DNA of 9,233 nucleotides from Actinomycetota bacterium (lineage in GTDB: Bacteria > Actinomycetota > Acidimicrobiia > Acidimicrobiales > CADCTF01): positions 1 through 9,233 of the forward strand of contig JAHWJQ010000073.1 of NCBI GenBank assembly GCA_019348305.1, written 5' to 3'. This document shows positions 6,104 through 9,233 of this stretch, piece after piece. Each line of letters opens with the position of its first letter. Position 1 is the stretch's first letter. A program made the translations under genes and the position numbers. Under the pieces are notes generated by a model. That model saw nothing but the letters and a program-made list of their open reading frames with translations, searched no databases and had not been told where the DNA came from.

Positions 6104-6853
6104 ATGGCCGGGAGGGACCCAGAGGAGACCGTTCCCGTTCCCGTCGCGTACCAGGGCTGGCGCAGGGTCGCCTTCCTCCACTGGGCCTACGACCCCGACG
6201 CGGTGCGGCCCCTCGTCCCACCCGAGCTCGACCTGGACCTGTCCGATGGTTCGGCGTGGGTGTCGCTGACGCCCTTCGATGTCGTGGGCTTCCACCCGCC
6301 CGGGCTGCCGGCGCTTCCGGGGGTGTCGTCGTTCCCGGAGACGAACCTCCGCACTTACGTGAGGGGCCCCGACGGCCGCGACGGCCTGTGGTTCCTCAGC
6401 CTCGAGGTGGCAAGCGCACCGACGGTGGCGGGCGCCCGTCTCGCCTACGGGGTGCCCTACAACCTGGCCCGGATGCAGGTGGAGGAGGTCGACGACGGCT
6501 CCGCCATCCGCTACCGGTCCACCCGGGTGGGGGACGAAGAGGTGGGCCACGACCTGGTGGTGCGCCCCCTCGAGCCGCTCACCGCAGAGCAGCGGACGCC
6601 ATTCGACGACTGGCTGACCGGGCGCTGGCGGGCCTACGGGCGCCGGGCGGGGATGCTGCTCGAGGTCTCGGTGGCCCACCAGCCTTGGCCGCTGGCCGGG
6701 GGGAGGGTGGAGGTGCTCCACGAGACGATCACTGCGGCGGTAGGGCTGCCCCCGCCGAACGGGGAGGCTGTGGTTCACACGTCTCCGGGGGTGGACGCGC
6801 GACTGGGGCCGCCGAGGCCCGTTGCCGCCGCCGACGGCGACGACGCCGGCTGA
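6104..6853 (+). CDS. DUF2071 (YqjF-like) family protein
   Basis: A soluble 249-residue protein matching the DUF2071 family, related in fold to acetoacetate decarboxylase. Recognisable features are the N-terminal GWRRVAFLHWAYDPDAVRPL (18-37), where family members carry a conserved H-W-x-Y core, the LVPPELDLD segment, WVSLTPFDV (52-60), the FPETNLRTYVR motif (78-88), and VPYNLARM (117-124). Length is typical for the family. The biological role is unknown; members have no established reaction, so none is assigned. The start at 6104 has a purine-rich ribosome binding site. The same frame is open upstream to 5519, but that part is antisense to the M23 signal peptide and linker. The gene is divergent from the M23 gene (145-base gap) and lies 37 bases before the pyruvate kinase gene, which has its own promoter-like box. 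Confidence 0.85.
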   Translation: MAGRDPEETVPVPVAYQGWRRVAFLHWAYDPDAVRPLVPPELDLDLSDGSAWVSLTPFDVVGFHPPGLPALPGVSSFPETNLRTYVRGPDGRDGLWFLSLEVASAPTVAGARLAYGVPYNLARMQVEEVDDGSAIRYRSTRVGDEEVGHDLVVRPLEPLTAEQRTPFDDWLTGRWRAYGRRAGMLLEVSVAHQPWPLAGGRVEVLHETITAAVGLPPPNGEAVVHTSPGVDARLGPPRPVAAADGDDAG

Positions 6854-6878
6854 GTCGCCACCCCCGGCCCGTCAGCCC

Positions 6879-6884
6879 TACCTT
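6879..6884 (+). promoter_or_regulatory. Predicted -10 box for leaderless pyruvate kinase mRNA
   Basis: TACCTT (TAnnnT) ends six bases before the GTG at 6891, and no ribosome binding site is present. A TCGCCA at 6855-6860, 18 bases upstream, matches four of six bases of the -35 consensus TTGACA. Confidence 0.5.
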
Positions 6885-6890
6885 GATCCG

Positions 6891-8372
6891 GTGAGCATCG
6901 GACGCCCCATCGCCCCTGCCCCCCGAGTGGGGAGGCGCACCAAGATCATGGCCACGATCGGCCCCGCCTCGAGCTCGCCAGCCATGCTGCGCGAGCTCAT
7001 CGGCGCCGGCATGGACGCCGCCCGGGTGAGCCTGGCCCACGGCGACGTCCGCGACAGCGTGGCCCTGATCGGCCGGATCCGCGGCGCCGCCAGTGCCCTC
7101 GGGCGACATGTCACCGTGCTGGTCGATCTCCCCGGCCCCAAGGTGCGGGCCGCTCCCTTCCCGGAAGGGGGCGCGGGCGTCGAAGCGGGTGACACCCTGG
7201 AACTGGTCCCGACCGACGGAAGCGGCAGCAGCGCCGCCCGCCGCATCGGAGTGGAGTACTCCAGCCTGCTCGAGGACCTGCGCGCCGGCGACACCGTGGC
7301 GCTGGGCGACGGCGGCGTGACAATGGTGATCGAGGACGTCACGGCCCACGCGGCGATGGCTCGGGTCCGCGTCGGCGGCTGGCTGCAGGGCAAGCCGGGG
7401 GTCAACCTCCCGCCGGGGCGGTTGACGGTCGCCGTGCCGACGCCCAAGGACCTGCGGCTGCTCGACGCCGTATTGGAGGCCGAGGTGGACGCGGTGGCCA
7501 TCTCCTTCGTGAGGTCGAACGACGACGTGGCGGCGGCCAAAGCCGCCGTGGGCGCCGACGGCCCGATGGTGGTGGCCAAGATCGAGCTTCCCTCGGCCGT
7601 CGACGACATCGAGGGGATCATCCAGACGGCGGACGGGGTGATGGTGGCCCGGGGCGATCTGGGAGTCCGCTGCCGCCTCGAGGACGTGCCCCACATCCAG
7701 AAACGCATCATCCGCCGGGGGGTGTCGTGGGGACGGCCGGTCATCACGGCCACCCAGATGCTCGAGTCGATGGTGCACAGCCAGACGCCGACGCGGGCCG
7801 AGGTCTCCGACGTGGCCAACGCCGTGTTCGACGGGACCAGCGCCCTCATGCTGTCGGGGGAGACCGCCATCGGCAGCGATCCCGCCAACGTGGTGCGGAC
7901 CATGGCCCGCATCGCCCAGCGGGCCGAGCAGGACTTCGACTACCGGGGCTGGGGCATCGGCCTCGGCCGCCAGCAGACAGCCGAGGTGGCCGACGCGCCG
8001 CCGATGGTCCGCATCGGCGCCGCCATCACCGCTGCCGCCTGGCGGGCCGCCATCGATGCCGAAGTGGCCGCAATCATCTGTTGCACCCGCAGCGGCGCGA
8101 CGGCCCGAGCCATCTCCCGCTTTCGCCCGACGGTCCCGTTGCTCGCTGTCACCCCTTCGCTGCGCACGGCCCGCCAACTGGCGATGGCCTGGGGTGTGCA
8201 GTCGGCGGTGTCCGCCGAGCGGCCCACCACAGACGAGATGGTCTGGTTCGCGGTGGAGGAGGCCAGCCGGGCCGGCCTGGCCAAGCCCGGTGACATCGTC
8301 GCCGTGCTCGCCGGCTCTCCCAACGAACAGGAGGCGACGACCGACGTCCTGCGCCTCGTCCGGATGCGCTGA
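6891..8372 (+). CDS. pyk: Pyruvate kinase, potassium-independent type
   Basis: A cytoplasmic glycolytic enzyme making pyruvate and ATP from phosphoenolpyruvate and ADP; 493 residues, with the A, B and C domains of a normal single-chain enzyme and no extra C-terminal PEP-utiliser domain. Visible are RRTKIMATIGPAS (15-27), catalytic K230 in VVAKIE, metal ligands E232 and D256 in MVARGDLG, T288 in ITATQMLESM, and the TRAEVSDVANAVFDGTS block (301-317). The monovalent cation site differs from standard enzymes: where others have RxNxSH this has RVSLAH (45-50), so Asn is Ser47 and Ser is Ala49, and DTKGPEIR is replaced by DLPGPKVR (79-86), so Thr is Leu80 and Glu is Lys84. Lys at that Glu position is the known mark of potassium-independent pyruvate kinases. 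The start is GTG 6891, placed by the nearby -10 box; an upstream ATG at 6822 would overlap the previous gene. Confidence 0.93.
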   Translation: MSIGRPIAPAPRVGRRTKIMATIGPASSSPAMLRELIGAGMDAARVSLAHGDVRDSVALIGRIRGAASALGRHVTVLVDLPGPKVRAAPFPEGGAGVEAGDTLELVPTDGSGSSAARRIGVEYSSLLEDLRAGDTVALGDGGVTMVIEDVTAHAAMARVRVGGWLQGKPGVNLPPGRLTVAVPTPKDLRLLDAVLEAEVDAVAISFVRSNDDVAAAKAAVGADGPMVVAKIELPSAVDDIEGIIQTADGVMVARGDLGVRCRLEDVPHIQKRIIRRGVSWGRPVITATQMLESMVHSQTPTRAEVSDVANAVFDGTSALMLSGETAIGSDPANVVRTMARIAQRAEQDFDYRGWGIGLGRQQTAEVADAPPMVRIGAAITAAAWRAAIDAEVAAIICCTRSGATARAISRFRPTVPLLAVTPSLRTARQLAMAWGVQSAVSAERPTTDEMVWFAVEEASRAGLAKPGDIVAVLAGSPNEQEATTDVLRLVRMR

Positions 8373-8382
8373 GCGGCCAGAG

Positions 8383-9135
8383 TCAGCCCGCTATCCGCCG
8401 CAGGGTCTGCACGTCGAGCTGCCCGGCAGGCTCCAGGCCCTCCGGATCGGCCAGCACCGCCGCCCGGTCCTCCGGGGTCCCGAAGCGGTCGAGCACCACC
8501 GCAGCGCCGCCGAAGTCCTGGGCTCGGGTGTAGTCGTTGACCACCACCGCGCAGGGCAGTCCAGCGGCTCGGGCCGCCAGCAACCCGTTGCGTGAGTCCT
8601 CGATGGCCACCACGCCCGACGGCTCGAGGGCCATCTCCTCGAGGGTCATGAAGTAGGCGCTCGGGTCGGGCTTGCGCACGGGGGCCTCGTCGCCGGTGAT
8701 CACGAGCGAGAAGCGGTCGAGGCCGAACAGGCGCTCGAGCAACGGCTCCACCCAGGCCCGGCTACCGGTGGTGGCCACGGCGATGGGGAGCTTGGCCTCG
8801 GCCAGCTCGTCCAACAAGCGCTGCGCGCCGGGGCGGGCCAGCACCCGGCCGTCGGCGATCAACTCCTGGAACAGCTCGGTCTTGCGGTGGTGGAGCTTGG
8901 GCACCTGCTCGTCCCGCACGTCCCGAGGGACCCCCTCTCGTTCCAGGTAGGCGTGCAACCGCTGCTGGCCGCCCGTGATGGCCAGCAGTTCCCCGTACAG
9001 GTCCGGGCCCCACTCGTAGGGCAGGCCGAGCTCGCGGAAGGCGAGGTTGAACGCCACCCGGTGCCCGTCGCGCTCGCTGTCGACGAGGGTCCCGTCCACG
9101 TCGAAGATCACGCCCTTCAGGCGCCGGTCGTCCAT
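8383..9135 (-). CDS. CbbY-like HAD-family sugar-phosphate phosphatase
   Basis: A soluble 250-residue HAD hydrolase of the CbbY branch. Motif I is FDVDGTLVDS (11-20) with nucleophile D12 and acid/base D14; motif II is the Thr/Ser of VATTGS (120-125); the motif III lysine is K155 in RKPDP; and motif IV is IEDSRNG with E179 and D180. The cap has HRVAFNLAF (25-33) and ELLAITGGQQRL (49-60), typical of CbbY proteins, which in phototrophs dephosphorylate xylulose-1,5-bisphosphate, an inhibitor of Rubisco. No Rubisco gene is in view, so the substrate here is open; beta-phosphoglucomutase or another sugar-phosphate phosphatase is also possible. ATG 9135 is preferred over the earlier in-frame ATG at 9207 because the latter would place the divergent gene's promoter inside it. 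The end is convergent with pyruvate kinase, ten bases away. Confidence 0.88.
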   Translation of the reverse strand: MDDRRLKGVIFDVDGTLVDSERDGHRVAFNLAFRELGLPYEWGPDLYGELLAITGGQQRLHAYLEREGVPRDVRDEQVPKLHHRKTELFQELIADGRVLARPGAQRLLDELAEAKLPIAVATTGSRAWVEPLLERLFGLDRFSLVITGDEAPVRKPDPSAYFMTLEEMALEPSGVVAIEDSRNGLLAARAAGLPCAVVVNDYTRAQDFGGAAVVLDRFGTPEDRAAVLADPEGLEPAGQLDVQTLRRIAG

Positions 9136-9142
9136 CCGGTGG

Positions 9143-9148
9143 ATTCTG
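9143..9148 (-). promoter_or_regulatory. Possible -10 box of the HAD phosphatase gene
   Basis: On the minus strand this reads CAGAAT, one base from the TAnnnT pattern, and ends seven bases before the ATG at 9135, again a leaderless-type spacing. No ribosome binding site is visible. The support is modest because the first base is C. Confidence 0.35.
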
Positions 9149-9177
9149 CCCTGCTCAGGCCCGCGGGCGTGACCTCG

Positions 9178-9183
9178 TACAGT
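9178..9183 (+). promoter_or_regulatory. Predicted -10 box for a leaderless transcript at the right edge
   Basis: TACAGT (TAnnnT) ends seven bases before GTG 9191, with no ribosome binding site between. Its core promoter shares the 55-base gap with that of the divergent HAD phosphatase gene. Confidence 0.5.
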
Positions 9184-9190
9184 TCTCCCC

Positions 9191-9233
9191 GTGACCTCCG
9201 ACGCCACCCGCGAGCTCGCGGACCAGTTGATCC
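9191..9233 (+). CDS. Start of an unidentified gene cut by the right edge
   Basis: Only 14 codons are visible, reading VTSDATRELADQLI from a GTG start. Third positions are mostly G or C, and the leaderless-type -10 box at 9178-9183 supports a real start. The product cannot be identified from so little. It is divergent from the HAD phosphatase gene. Confidence 0.5.
   Translation, partial: MTSDATRELADQLI

Noticed and set aside
5959..6105. 49-codon N-terminal extension of the M23 gene
   Set aside because: It would place the signal peptide internally and cover the divergent promoter region; the extension is proline-rich with no motif.
6729..8177. Long minus-strand ORF of 482 codons
   Set aside because: It is antisense to pyruvate kinase and is rich in His, Gly and Arg with no recognisable domain.
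9136..9207. 24-codon extension of the HAD phosphatase to ATG 9207
   Set aside because: It precedes the normal HAD start (motif I normally lies within about 15 residues of the N-terminus) and would overlap the divergent gene's start and -10 box.

Overview
The window is very GC-rich DNA with strong GC bias at third codon positions. Genes are tightly packed, often convergent or overlapping, and several are preceded by TAnnnT boxes only 6-8 bases before a GTG start. Together with a moxR-DUF58-VWA operon resembling the moxR1 operon of Mycobacterium, this points to a high-GC actinobacterium-like chromosome. I cannot name the taxon. No tRNA, rRNA, CRISPR array, insertion sequence or phage gene is visible, so this looks like ordinary core chromosome rather than a mobile island.

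Layout: (1) 1-342 is weakly coding or intergenic. It has a possible minus-strand gene running off the left edge, and a 16-codon leader-like ORF with a good ribosome binding site that ends on the start codon of the next gene. (2) 343-3187 (+) is a translationally coupled operon: MoxR AAA+ ATPase, DUF58 protein, and membrane-anchored VWA protein. (3) 3191-4060 (-) is a class I SAM-dependent methyltransferase, tail to tail with the operon. (4) 4112-4594 (+) is a 160-residue protein I do not recognise, probably expressed from a leaderless mRNA. (5) 4537-5958 (-) is a secreted M23 (LytM-type) peptidase with an intact zinc site, a C-terminal membrane segment and a basic tail; its last 58 bases overlap the unknown gene. 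(6) 6104-6853 (+) is a DUF2071 (YqjF-like) protein. (7) 6891-8372 (+) is a divergent pyruvate kinase whose potassium site is replaced, including Glu to Lys in the GPEIR motif. (8) 8383-9135 (-) is a CbbY-like HAD phosphatase. (9) 9191 to the right edge (+) is the first 14 codons of another gene, with a leaderless-type start.

How they work together: the first operon is a chaperone-type module (MoxR with VWA-like partners) that in other bacteria acts on envelope or metalloprotein targets. The M23 peptidase is a separate envelope function. Pyruvate kinase and the sugar-phosphate phosphatase are convergent neighbours in central carbon metabolism but are not an operon. I see no clearly novel multi-gene system. 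The points most worth checking are the potassium-site substitutions in pyruvate kinase, the recurring leaderless promoter pattern, the leader ORF on moxR, and the unknown protein whose gene overlaps the M23 peptidase gene.
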